Positions 8,005-16,279 of a DNA stretch of 39,273 nucleotides are shown piece after piece. The notes under the pieces are model-generated. The model was not told where the DNA came from. It saw nothing but the letters and a program-made list of their open reading frames with translations, and did no database searches. A program made the position numbers and the translations under genes. Every line of letters starts with the position of its first letter. Position 1 is the stretch's first letter. Source of the stretch: an uncultured Dorea sp. (GTDB lineage Bacteria; Bacillota; Clostridia; Lachnospirales; Lachnospiraceae); contig CAJTQA010000032.1 in assembly GCA_910578455.1 (NCBI GenBank), forward strand, positions 1-39,273, read 5' to 3'.

Positions 8005-9151
8005 CCTTCTCCCCTTCTTTCTCCTCTTCCGATTTTGAAGGAAGCATCACAATAAACTGGGTTTTCAGATCGTCGCTCTTTGCCATGACCCGTCCTCCGT
8101 GAAGCTCCACGATTTCCTTCGCAATAGCAAGCCCAAGTCCCGCCCCGCCTGTTCCGCTGGATCTTGAGCCGTCCACGCGGTAAAACTTTTCAAAAATCGT
8201 CTGAAGCATCGACCCGGGAATCCTCTCGCCTTCATTTGTAAACGTAATCTCCACATTCCTGTCTTTCTTCTTCGCCCCGATCAGTATTTTCGTATTGCTG
8301 TAGCAGTATGCTATCGCATTGCGGAGAATATTGTCAAACACTCTCGCCAGCTTGTCCGGATCACCATACACCTCAAGGTTCTCTTCCACCTCCACCTGGC
8401 AGGACAGACGCTTTTCCAGCAGAACGCCGTAAAGCTCATCTGCAAGCTGCTCCAGCATAAGCGTCAGATTAATCTCGACCGGCTCCAATTCGATATCCTG
8501 CAGATTGTAACGGGTAATGTCAAAAAACTCATTGATCAGCTCTCCCAGCCGCATGGACTTTTCCAATGCGATATGGGTATATTTTTCCCTCTCCTCCGGG
8601 TTCATGTCAGGATGGCCGTCAAGCATAGTCAAGTATGCCACGATGGAAGTTAAGGGGGTCTTCAGGTCATGTGCAAGAAACAGGACAAGATCATTTTTCT
8701 TCTTCTCGCTTTCAACAGACTCAAGCTCCTGTCTCCTGAGCGTCGCCTTGATCTCATTCAGCCGTATCTCCAGCGGCTTAAGCTCTGTAATCAAGTGTAT
8801 CGGCTCATGGGAATCGGACACGATATTTTCAATTCCGTCGCCAACCTGATCCAGATACTTTGTCATCTTCGACAGCGCCACGTAAAAAAAGAGCGCAAAC
8901 AAAAGAAGAAACCCTACAATCATAAAAAATGTCTTGTTGTTTCCAATAAGATTCCAATATAGATGGATTGCCGTCTTTTCTTTCACATCCAAAGAAACAA
9001 GCGCATTTACAAAACCCTTTGCAAAGCTGTCATTGTATATGCCGTCCACGACATAATTCAGCAGGACTCCGCCGACCAGCACAGTAATCGCTGTCACAAG
9101 AACGGTCTGCAGGAGAATGCTCAGTTTCAACTTCAAATAATTATTCTTCAA
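7892..9151 (-). CDS. VanS-like sensor histidine kinase
   Basis: A 419-residue membrane kinase. Two transmembrane helices (about residues 10-32 and 75-93) flank a small outside loop of about 40 residues. These are followed by a HisKA domain with FLAHDLKTPLTS (phospho-acceptor His161) and an HATPase domain with N-box DNILRNAIAY and G-boxes GTGGAGLGLAIAKEI. The cytoplasmic core resembles VanS of glycopeptide-resistance clusters (for example LARVF-N-ILRNA and the FYRVDGSRSSGTGGAGLGL segment), but no vanH, vanA or vanX gene is nearby. It overlaps the regulator by 11 bases and the nuclease gene by 113 bases. That long overlap gives it an unusual, strongly basic tail (HRRRSFRGKSGRGKR). The stimulus is unknown; cell-wall stress is an inference from the family. 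Confidence 0.9.
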   Translation of the reverse strand: MKNNYLKLKLSILLQTVLVTAITVLVGGVLLNYVVDGIYNDSFAKGFVNALVSLDVKEKTAIHLYWNLIGNNKTFFMIVGFLLLFALFFYVALSKMTKYLDQVGDGIENIVSDSHEPIHLITELKPLEIRLNEIKATLRRQELESVESEKKKNDLVLFLAHDLKTPLTSIVAYLTMLDGHPDMNPEEREKYTHIALEKSMRLGELINEFFDITRYNLQDIELEPVEINLTLMLEQLADELYGVLLEKRLSCQVEVEENLEVYGDPDKLARVFDNILRNAIAYCYSNTKILIGAKKKDRNVEITFTNEGERIPGSMLQTIFEKFYRVDGSRSSGTGGAGLGLAIAKEIVELHGGRVMAKSDDLKTQFIVMLPSKSEEEKEGEKDEIHTHRRRSFRGKSGRGKRIRAVARKRDVDKPGKGC

Positions 9152-9830
9152 CCTTGTAGCCCACTCCCCAAACCGTCTTGATAAAATCAGACTTTCCTGT
9201 CGGCCCGCTCATCTTTTCCCTGAGATGACGGATATGTACCATCACAGTGTTATTGCTGTTTTTATAATATTTCTCATGCCAGACCTTCTCAAAGAGCTCC
9301 TCAGAGCTTATAACCTTTCCCCGGTTCTCGCATAAAAGCCACAAAACGTCAAACTCGATGGGCGTCAGCGTCAGGGGAATCTCATTGTAGATACATTCGT
9401 GGGAAGTCCTGTTCAAAAACAGCCCCCCGATGTCTATAATATCCCCCGTCTCTTTTCCCCCGTCATTATACTGCGTGCATCTCCTCAGCTGCGCTTTGAC
9501 CCTCGCCACCAGTTCCAAGGGGTTGAACGGTTTGGGTATATAATCGTCCGCCCCCATGGTAAGGCCCGTAATCTTATCCATGTACTCTGTCTTTGCCGTC
9601 AGCATAATGACTGGAAACGTATATTTCTCCCGAATCTGCTTAAGAATCTGGAATCCGTCCACATCCGGCAGCATGATATCCAGTATCGCAAGGTCTATCT
9701 TCATGCTGCGGATGCATGCCAGCGCATCTTCGCCCGTATAAAACTTATACACGTTATACTGATCGTTCTGGAGATACAGCTCGATAACATCGGCAATCTC
9801 CCTTTCATCGTCCACTACTAAGATGTTCAT
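9141..9830 (-). CDS. VanR-like OmpR-family response regulator
   Basis: A 229-residue two-domain regulator. The receiver domain has the acidic pocket D7-D8, phospho-acceptor Asp51 in LAILDIMLPD and the conserved Lys in PKPFNPLELVARVKAQLRR. The C-terminal OmpR/PhoB winged helix ends with VMVHIRHLREKM and KTVWGVGYKVE. Overall it closely recalls VanR. It starts 12 bases after asnS with an AGAGGAA ribosome site inside the asnS stop region, and overlaps the kinase gene by 11 bases. It presumably regulates its own operon or distant envelope genes; no target site is evident here. Confidence 0.92.
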   Translation of the reverse strand: MNILVVDDEREIADVIELYLQNDQYNVYKFYTGEDALACIRSMKIDLAILDIMLPDVDGFQILKQIREKYTFPVIMLTAKTEYMDKITGLTMGADDYIPKPFNPLELVARVKAQLRRCTQYNDGGKETGDIIDIGGLFLNRTSHECIYNEIPLTLTPIEFDVLWLLCENRGKVISSEELFEKVWHEKYYKNSNNTVMVHIRHLREKMSGPTGKSDFIKTVWGVGYKVEE

Positions 9831-9842
9831 TCTAAATTCCTC

Positions 9843-11234
9843 TTATAAGTCACAGTTGTTCACGGTTCTTGGGAAAGGAAGAACATCACGGATGTTGCTC
9901 ATCCCCGTAAGGTACATGACGCACCTCTCAAACCCAAGTCCGAATCCTGAATGTCTGGCCGAGCCGTACTTACGCAGGTCAAGGTAGAATCCATAATCCT
10001 CTTCCTTAAGGCCCATCTCCTTCATCCTTCCAAGAAGTTTCTCATAATCGTCTTCCCTCTGGCTGCCTCCGATGATCTCGCCAATGCCAGGCACAAGACA
10101 GTCAACGGCGGCTACTGTTTTATTGTCATCATTCATCTTCATATAGAACGCCTTGATATCTTTCGGATAATCCGTAACAAATACCGGACGCTTAAATACT
10201 TCCTCCGTCAGGTAACGCTCATGCTCTGTCTGGAGGTCAGCTCCCCAGGAAACTTTATATTCAAATTTATCGTTATTCTTCTCTAAGATTCCAACGGCAT
10301 CCGTGTAAGTCACGCGGGCGAAATCAGAGGACGCTACGTTCCTAAGCCTCTCAATCAGCCCCTTGTCCACAAATGAGTTGAAAAACTCCATCTCCTCCGG
10401 CGCATGCTCCATTACATAATTGATCACATATTTCAGCATGTCCTCCGCCAGTTCCATATTGTCGTCCAGATCCGCAAACGCCATCTCCGGCTCGATCATC
10501 CAGAACTCTGCCGCATGCCTGGTAGTGTTGGAGTTTTCCGCCCGGAAAGTCGGTCCAAAAGTATAGATATTGCGGAAAGCCAGAGCGTAGCTTTCCCCGT
10601 TAAGCTGTCCGCTCACCGTAAGGCTTGTCTCTTTCCCGAAGAAATCCTGGGAGTAGTCAATACTGCCGTCCTCCCTTTTCGGCGGATTGTCCATATCGAG
10701 GGTGGTAACCCTGAACATCTCCCCCGCTCCCTCGCAGTCGCTGCCGGTAATCAACGGAGTATGCACATACACAAAGTCCCTCTCCTGGAAAAACTTATGC
10801 AGCGCATAGGCCGCAAGAGAGCGGACACGGAAGACTGCCTGAAAAGTGTTGGTCCTCGGCCTTAAGTGGGATACTGTCCTCAGATACTCAAATCCATGCC
10901 GTTTTTTCTGCAGCGGGTAATCCGGCGCAGACACCCCCTCCACCGCAACGCTGTCTGCCTGTATCTCAAACGGCTGCTTTGCCTGCGGCGTTGCCACAAG
11001 AGTGCCCGTCACAATGATTGCCGCCCCAACGTTCAGCTTGGAAACTTCCGAAAAATTATCCATCCCGTCATGATATACTACCTGAAGCGGCTTAAAAAAT
11101 GTCCCGTCATTTACTACAATAAACCCAAAAGTCTTTGAATCCCGGATGCTCCTCACCCATCCGCCGACAGACACTTTTTTATCAATAAATTTTTCCTGTT
11201 CCTTATATAATTCCCTGATTGTAATTAAGTCCAT
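9843..11234 (-). CDS. asnS: Asparaginyl-tRNA synthetase
   Basis: A 463-residue class IIb synthetase that charges tRNA-Asn. The N-terminal OB fold (KVSVGGWVRSIRDSKTFGF) binds the anticodon. Class II motif 2 is seen as FRAENSNTTRHAAEFWMIEP, and motif 3 as GFGLGFERCVMYLTGM followed by NIRDVLPFPRT. The length matches E. coli AsnS (466). The ATG at 11234 has AAGGAG upstream. The gap to the upstream gene is only 31 bases, so there is no room for the T-box leader that often controls aminoacyl-tRNA synthetases in this phylum. Confidence 0.97.
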   Translation of the reverse strand: MDLITIRELYKEQEKFIDKKVSVGGWVRSIRDSKTFGFIVVNDGTFFKPLQVVYHDGMDNFSEVSKLNVGAAIIVTGTLVATPQAKQPFEIQADSVAVEGVSAPDYPLQKKRHGFEYLRTVSHLRPRTNTFQAVFRVRSLAAYALHKFFQERDFVYVHTPLITGSDCEGAGEMFRVTTLDMDNPPKREDGSIDYSQDFFGKETSLTVSGQLNGESYALAFRNIYTFGPTFRAENSNTTRHAAEFWMIEPEMAFADLDDNMELAEDMLKYVINYVMEHAPEEMEFFNSFVDKGLIERLRNVASSDFARVTYTDAVGILEKNNDKFEYKVSWGADLQTEHERYLTEEVFKRPVFVTDYPKDIKAFYMKMNDDNKTVAAVDCLVPGIGEIIGGSQREDDYEKLLGRMKEMGLKEEDYGFYLDLRKYGSARHSGFGLGFERCVMYLTGMSNIRDVLPFPRTVNNCDL

Positions 11235-11265
11235 AGCCTACAGCTCCTTTTCTTCCCTATTCCCT

Positions 11266-12192
11266 TTATATATTTTCTCTCATCCACATATAACAATCTT
11301 CATATACCCGGTTTCGATCCCTCTCATTGAGAATCTCATGCCGATCTCCTTCGTACAGGCGCATCTCTGCATTTTCTATCCCTGCATCCACATACTGGTC
11401 ATATACCCGCTTTACTCCTTTTCCGAACCCTCCTACCGGGTCGTCCTGGCCTGATGTGAATAACAGCGGGAGGTCTTTACGGATCTTTTCTATATTTTCC
11501 CTCTTTTCCAGGTATCTCATACCTCCAAACATATGATAATATCCATTCACTGTAAATGTAAAGTTACAGTACGGATCCCGGATGTATGCATCTCTTTTCT
11601 CCGTATCCGTGGTAAGCCAGTCTTTTTCCGTCTCGCAGGGGGAAAATCTCCGGTTAAATCCGCCGAAACCGATAGCATTGATTATCTTGCTCCGGTGCCT
11701 CCATCCCCTGAAAGCCGCCACGACTCTGCAGAGTGCCCTGCCAAGCGTAAGCTCCGCCTTTCCGTGATATCCGGTTCCCATGATGACAGCCCCTGAAAGC
11801 CCCTCGCTGTGCCCCATAAGATACTGGCGCAAAAGGAACGAGCCCATGCTGTGTCCCAGCATGAAATACGGCACGTCCGGGTAACGCCTCTCCGTCCGCC
11901 ACCGCAGCTTATGGATGTCTCCTATCACACATCTGTTGCCTTTTGTCTCATGAAAATATCCATAGCAATCCTCATCCTGCACGGACTTGCCATGTCCCAG
12001 ATGGTCGTGTCCTGTCACATAAAATCCTCTGTCCGCCAGATACTCCGCGAACTCGCCGTAACGCATGATATGCTCCGTCATGCCGTGGCAAATCTGGAGC
12101 ACAGCCACGGCCTTACCATCCGGAATCCATTCTGCGGCATGGATTCTCGTAACCCCGTCACAGGACTTAAAATAAAATTCATTCTTTTTCAT
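11266..12192 (-). CDS. Alpha/beta hydrolase, monoacylglycerol lipase-like
   Basis: A 308-residue Hydrolase_4 (S33-like) protein. The oxyanion motif ICHGMTEHIMRY, the HDHLGHGKS block and the nucleophile elbow GHSMGS are typical of monoglyceride lipases and lysophospholipases. The remaining triad members are the Asp in SGQDDPVGGFG and the His in GDRHEILNE. No signal peptide, so it is cytoplasmic. It sits 18 bases after citrate synthase and 31 before asnS in a leftward run. Its ribosome site is weak. The physiological ester substrate is unknown. Confidence 0.87.
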   Translation of the reverse strand: MKKNEFYFKSCDGVTRIHAAEWIPDGKAVAVLQICHGMTEHIMRYGEFAEYLADRGFYVTGHDHLGHGKSVQDEDCYGYFHETKGNRCVIGDIHKLRWRTERRYPDVPYFMLGHSMGSFLLRQYLMGHSEGLSGAVIMGTGYHGKAELTLGRALCRVVAAFRGWRHRSKIINAIGFGGFNRRFSPCETEKDWLTTDTEKRDAYIRDPYCNFTFTVNGYYHMFGGMRYLEKRENIEKIRKDLPLLFTSGQDDPVGGFGKGVKRVYDQYVDAGIENAEMRLYEGDRHEILNERDRNRVYEDCYMWMRENI

Positions 12193-12210
12193 TTTCAGCC
12201 CAGCCCTTTC

Positions 12211-13581
12211 CTATCTCTCCCGCATCGGCACATAATCTCTGTACGGCGCAAGCGGCTTATATGCCGGACGGATGATCTTGTCTACATTTTCAAGCTCCTC
12301 CAGCCTGTGCGCGCTCCATCCTACGATACGCGCGGCCGCAAAAATCGGCGTATAGAGCGATTTGGGCAAATTCAGCATGCTGTACACAAGCCCGCTGTAA
12401 AAATCCACATTCGCATTCACGCCTTTGTAAATCTTCCTCTTCTCTCCGATCACCTCCGGCGCAAGCTTTTCCACTGTCTCGTATAAAGCATATTCCTTCT
12501 CTCTTCCCTTTTCACGGGCCAGCTGCTTTACAAACTTCTTGAAAATGTCCGCCCTTGGATCCGAAACGGAATATATGGCATGGCCCATGCCGTATATGAG
12601 CCCTTTCTGGTCAAAAGCTTTCTTATCTAAGAGGTCATACAAGTACTGGCGTATCGCGTCCTGGTCATTCCAGTCCGGAATCCTCTCTTTCATATCTTCA
12701 AACATCTCTGTCACTTTAATATTGGCTCCGCCGTGCTTCGGACCTTTTAAGGATGCCATGGCCGCAGCAATCGTAGAATAAGTGTCCGTTCCGGAGGAGG
12801 TGACAACATGAGTCGTAAACGTGGAATTGTTACCGCCGCCGTGATCCATATGGAGAACCAGCGCCATATCAAGTATCTTTGCCTCTAGCTTAGAATACTT
12901 GCGGTCTTCCCTCAGCATCATGAGAATATTTTCTGCCATGGATAGCTCCGGGGAAGGCGCATAGATAAACAAATCCTCGCCTCTGCGATAATTATACGCG
13001 TGATATCCGTATACCATCAGCATCGGGAACTGGCTGATCAGGTTCATGCACTGTCTCAGCACATTTGGGATAGACGTATCGTCCGCCTTCGAATCATACG
13101 TATACAGATTCAAGATGGATCGTGACAGGCTGTTCATCATATCCCTGCTCGGCGCTTTCATGATAACATCCCGGACAAAATTAGGCGGCAGCGTCCTCCT
13201 CTCAATCAGCGTATCATAAAATTTATCGAACTCTTCTTTATCCGGAAGCTCACCGAACAGCAGAAGATACGCAATCTCCTCGAACCCGAAATGTTTTTCT
13301 TTCTGGAATCCCTTTACCAGATCCTTAATATTGTAGCCCCGGTAATAAAGCTTTCCTGCACAGGGAACTTCCTTGCCCCCCACAAGTTTCTTCGCGCATA
13401 CATCCGAAACATTCGTAAGCCCGGCCAGCACGCCCTTTCCATTCAGGTCACGCAAGCCTCTTTTCACCTCATATTTCGTGTACAGCTCTTTATCAATGAA
13501 ATTATTTTTTATACATAATTCCGAATAATGCTGAATCTCCGGCGTGATTTCGAATAATGCCTTTTCTACGTTGTTTGTCAT
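12211..13581 (-). CDS. Citrate synthase (citrate/2-methylcitrate synthase family)
   Basis: Condenses acetyl-CoA with oxaloacetate to citrate. The active-site blocks are HMDHGGGNNSTFTTH, LKGPKHGGAN (catalytic His) and GMGHAIYSVSDPRAD (catalytic His and Asp), ending with a C-terminal Arg-rich YRDYVPMRER. About 456 residues. The open frame extends to an ATG at 13590, but there the AGAGAGG ribosome site touches the start codon. The ATG at 13581 leaves a 9-base spacer and is preferred. In anaerobes without a full TCA cycle the enzyme supplies 2-oxoglutarate for glutamate. No aconitase or isocitrate dehydrogenase gene is adjacent. It starts 36 bases after rsmA. Confidence 0.92.
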   Translation of the reverse strand: MTNNVEKALFEITPEIQHYSELCIKNNFIDKELYTKYEVKRGLRDLNGKGVLAGLTNVSDVCAKKLVGGKEVPCAGKLYYRGYNIKDLVKGFQKEKHFGFEEIAYLLLFGELPDKEEFDKFYDTLIERRTLPPNFVRDVIMKAPSRDMMNSLSRSILNLYTYDSKADDTSIPNVLRQCMNLISQFPMLMVYGYHAYNYRRGEDLFIYAPSPELSMAENILMMLREDRKYSKLEAKILDMALVLHMDHGGGNNSTFTTHVVTSSGTDTYSTIAAAMASLKGPKHGGANIKVTEMFEDMKERIPDWNDQDAIRQYLYDLLDKKAFDQKGLIYGMGHAIYSVSDPRADIFKKFVKQLAREKGREKEYALYETVEKLAPEVIGEKRKIYKGVNANVDFYSGLVYSMLNLPKSLYTPIFAAARIVGWSAHRLEELENVDKIIRPAYKPLAPYRDYVPMRER

Positions 13582-13617
13582 CTTAATCATCCTCTCTGTT
13601 CTTATAGTAAAGATTTA

Positions 13618-14505
13618 TTAGTTACAAGTCGGGCCGGAAATTCTGGATAACATATTGCTCAAATCTGCAAACTCTTTCAGCGTAAGCATCTCCCCACGCA
13701 CTCCTGTGCCCTTTCCCAGATGTTTTATCACATTAACAATGGTTTCCTTTGGGAAATCCAGTTTGTCCGAATTATTAAGCCCATTTGCCAGCGTCTTTCT
13801 TCTCTGATTAAATGCCGCCCGGATAATGTCAAACATTAGCTTTTCATCCTCAACTTCTACCGGAGCCATCTCATGCCGGGTAAGGCGGATGACCGCAGAG
13901 CCCACTTTTGGGCGCGGCATAAAGCAGTTCGGAGGTACGTTTGCCACAAGATATGCATCGGCATAATACTGCACCGCCAGCGACAATGCGCCGTAATCCT
14001 TATTTCCCGGACCGCTCTTCATCCGTTCCGCCACTTCTTTCTGCACCATCACCGTGATGCTGCTCACCGGAACGCTCCCTTCAAAAAGCCCCATAATAAT
14101 AGGCGTCGTAATATAATATGGAAGATTCGCCACTACCTTGACAGGCTTTCCCTCATTCTCCTCCTGAACAAGTTTTCTTAAATCCAGTTTCAGGACATCT
14201 TCATTTATAATGCGGACATTTTCGTAACCGCCAAGGGTGTCGTGAAGAATCGGAATCAGGTTTCTGTCGATTTCAACCGCTACAACCTTCCCCGCCGCCT
14301 CAGCAAGATACTGCGTCATTGTACCAATCCCCGGCCCGATCTCAAGCACCATATCATCTTTCCCAATGTCCGCTGCCCGGATAATCTTGTCCAGCACATG
14401 CGTGTCGATAAGGAAATTCTGTCCAAATTTCTTCTGAAAAGAAAATTGGTATTTCTTCAATATTTCAATTGTATTCTGCGGATTTCCAAGCGTCGGCATT
14501 CCCAT
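13618..14505 (-). CDS. rsmA: 16S rRNA (adenine1518-N6/adenine1519-N6)-dimethyltransferase
   Basis: The KsgA/RsmA enzyme dimethylates two adjacent adenines in the 3' hairpin of 16S rRNA during small-subunit maturation. The 295-residue protein shows KKFGQNFLID near the N-terminus, the SAM-binding loop EIGPGIGTMTQYL, the acidic ribose ligand in VVAVEIDRN and the catalytic NLPYYITTPI. The C-terminal domain contains AAFNQRRKTLANGL, also conserved. It is the first gene of the eight-gene leftward run. Confidence 0.97.
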   Translation of the reverse strand: MGMPTLGNPQNTIEILKKYQFSFQKKFGQNFLIDTHVLDKIIRAADIGKDDMVLEIGPGIGTMTQYLAEAAGKVVAVEIDRNLIPILHDTLGGYENVRIINEDVLKLDLRKLVQEENEGKPVKVVANLPYYITTPIIMGLFEGSVPVSSITVMVQKEVAERMKSGPGNKDYGALSLAVQYYADAYLVANVPPNCFMPRPKVGSAVIRLTRHEMAPVEVEDEKLMFDIIRAAFNQRRKTLANGLNNSDKLDFPKETIVNVIKHLGKGTGVRGEMLTLKEFADLSNMLSRISGPTCN

Positions 14506-14537
14506 ATATACACTCCCGAAAAAATAAGTATTAAAAT

Positions 14538-14543
14538 ATTATA
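14538..14543 (-). promoter_or_regulatory. Probable -10 element upstream of rsmA
   Basis: Read on the minus strand this is a perfect TATAAT, 33 bases upstream of the rsmA ATG, in a very AT-rich 83-base gap after ptsI. No good -35 hexamer is visible at 16-18 bases, so the promoter may be weak or rely on an upstream AT element. It would head the rsmA-to-ATPase transcript. Confidence 0.45.
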
Positions 14544-14588
14544 CAATAATTTAAGAATTTATGATATATAAAAAAAATTAAATAATCA

Positions 14589-16241
14589 TTAAGGATTGTG
14601 TCTTCCTGCCTTGTATTCTTCCACATTCGTCTCCAATACAATCTTGCGGATCGGAAGTATGTTTCCCGGCGATACCGAAAGCCCATCCACGCCCATTGCG
14701 AGAAATTCCCGCGTCAGGGCCTGGTCTGCACCCAGCTCCCCGCAGATGCCTGCCCAAATGCCTGCTTTATGTGCATTTTCCACCACCATTGAAATCAGCC
14801 GCAGGACAGCCGGATGATGGGGATCGTAAAATTCATCCAGTTTCATGCTCTGCCGGTCGATGGCAAGGGTATACTGAGTCAGGTCATTCGTTCCGATGCT
14901 GAAAAAGTCGACCTCCTTCGCCAGCTCGTCACTAATAATCGCTGCCGCCGGAGTCTCAATCATAATTCCCTGTTCCGGCTCGCCAAATTCAATCCCCTGC
15001 TCTGCAAGCTCTGCTTTCACAAGATCCGCGATTTCCTGAATCCGCCTTACTTCTTTGACGCTGGTAATCATGGGGTACATGATGGCGATTTTTCCGTAGG
15101 CGCTGGCTCGAAACAGCGCACGAAGCTGCGTCTTAAACACACCCGGACGCGCCAGGCAAATGCGGATTGCCCGGCATCCCAGCGCCGGATTCTCCTCATG
15201 CTCCATCTGAAAATAAGGGCACTGCTTATCACTGCCGATATCCAATGTACGGATGACCGCCCTCCTGCCTGCCATCGCCTCCGCCACTTTCTTATAAACT
15301 TGAAACTGCTCCTCCTCGGTAGGGTAATCCTCCTTTTCAAGATAAATGAATTCGCTTCGGAAAAGCCCGATTCCATCGGCGCCGTTCTGTAAAACTGCCG
15401 CAAGGTCTTTAATATTCGCTATATTCGCATACAGCATCACTTTTTTACCGTCAGCAGTGACGCTCTCCCTGCCCTTCAAGGTCTGGAGAAGTTCCTTTCT
15501 CTCCATTTCCTCCCTTTGCCTTTTCTGCATGCGCGCCAAGGTTTCCTTGTCTGGGTCAACATAGATTTTTCCCTCCGTGCCGTCTACGATTCCGAGCTTT
15601 CCGTCTACCGTATCGTCAAGCGGCAGCGGCGTTCCTACAAGCGCCGGAATCCCCCTGGTTCCGGCAAGGATCGCAGCGTGTGAACTGAGCGAGCCGCGGA
15701 CGGTGACAAATGACAGCACCATGTCTTTATCAAACTGCATAATCTCCGAGGGGGCAAGGTCATCTGCCACGATGACAGACGGCTCGCCCGCTGCGGCGCC
15801 TTCCCCTGCCACCCCTCTTAATATCTTCAGGACACGTTCGGAGACATCCCTGATATCCGCCGCCCTCTCCCGTATATAATCGTCATCCATCGCAGCAAAC
15901 ATCCGGGAGAAATTATCCGCAGTCGATGCGACCGCGTACTCTGCATTAATTTCCTGGGCGCAAATCAGGTCTTCGACAGAATCATTGTATCCGTTATCCT
16001 CAAGCACCATCTGATGCGCCTTGAAAATCGCCGCATTCGCCTCCCCCAGTTCCCGAAACGTCTTCTCATACAGACTGGAGATCTGCTCGATTGCCCGGCG
16101 CTTTGCCCTCTTATAACGCGCAATCTCCGCATTGATATCTTCTATTTTCTCGCGCTTAACGTGCTGCCCGGCCTTTTTGCGGACGCTGACCTTTCCAATC
16201 GCGATGCCGTCAAACACGCTCTTTCCATCATATGTGTCCAT
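14589..16241 (-). CDS. ptsI: Phosphoenolpyruvate-protein phosphotransferase (PTS enzyme I)
   Basis: Transfers phosphate from PEP to HPr, the first step of all PTS sugar uptake. The phospho-His lies in SLSSHAAILAGTRGIPALVG (His188, matching His189 of E. coli). The PEP-binding TIM barrel has AVIRTLDIGSDK, ENPALGCRAIR and IGTNDLTQYTLAIDRQS, and the acid/base Cys is C500 in GICGELGAD. The open frame reaches an ATG at 16259, but the AGGAG ribosome site (in CATAGGAGATTG) lies downstream of that codon. The ATG at 16241 (or 16244) is the real start, and this numbering aligns with E. coli. No ptsH (HPr) is next to it. It lies 38 bases after a LysR gene in the same direction. Confidence 0.95.
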   Translation of the reverse strand: MDTYDGKSVFDGIAIGKVSVRKKAGQHVKREKIEDINAEIARYKRAKRRAIEQISSLYEKTFRELGEANAAIFKAHQMVLEDNGYNDSVEDLICAQEINAEYAVASTADNFSRMFAAMDDDYIRERAADIRDVSERVLKILRGVAGEGAAAGEPSVIVADDLAPSEIMQFDKDMVLSFVTVRGSLSSHAAILAGTRGIPALVGTPLPLDDTVDGKLGIVDGTEGKIYVDPDKETLARMQKRQREEMERKELLQTLKGRESVTADGKKVMLYANIANIKDLAAVLQNGADGIGLFRSEFIYLEKEDYPTEEEQFQVYKKVAEAMAGRRAVIRTLDIGSDKQCPYFQMEHEENPALGCRAIRICLARPGVFKTQLRALFRASAYGKIAIMYPMITSVKEVRRIQEIADLVKAELAEQGIEFGEPEQGIMIETPAAAIISDELAKEVDFFSIGTNDLTQYTLAIDRQSMKLDEFYDPHHPAVLRLISMVVENAHKAGIWAGICGELGADQALTREFLAMGVDGLSVSPGNILPIRKIVLETNVEEYKAGRHNP

Positions 16242-16279
16242 CATCAATCTCCTATGCAAAACATTCTTTCAATATATTT

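Noticed and set aside
7892..9830. A vancomycin-resistance cluster
   Set aside because: Only the regulator and sensor resemble VanRS. No vanH, ligase or vanX gene is present, so the pair alone is not evidence of resistance.
11235..11265. T-box leader upstream of asnS
   Set aside because: Only 31 bases separate asnS from the preceding gene, too short for a T-box, and no T-box sequence is seen.
16242..16259. ptsI start at 16259
   Set aside because: The only ribosome site lies downstream of this codon, and the later start aligns the catalytic His and Cys with E. coli enzyme I.
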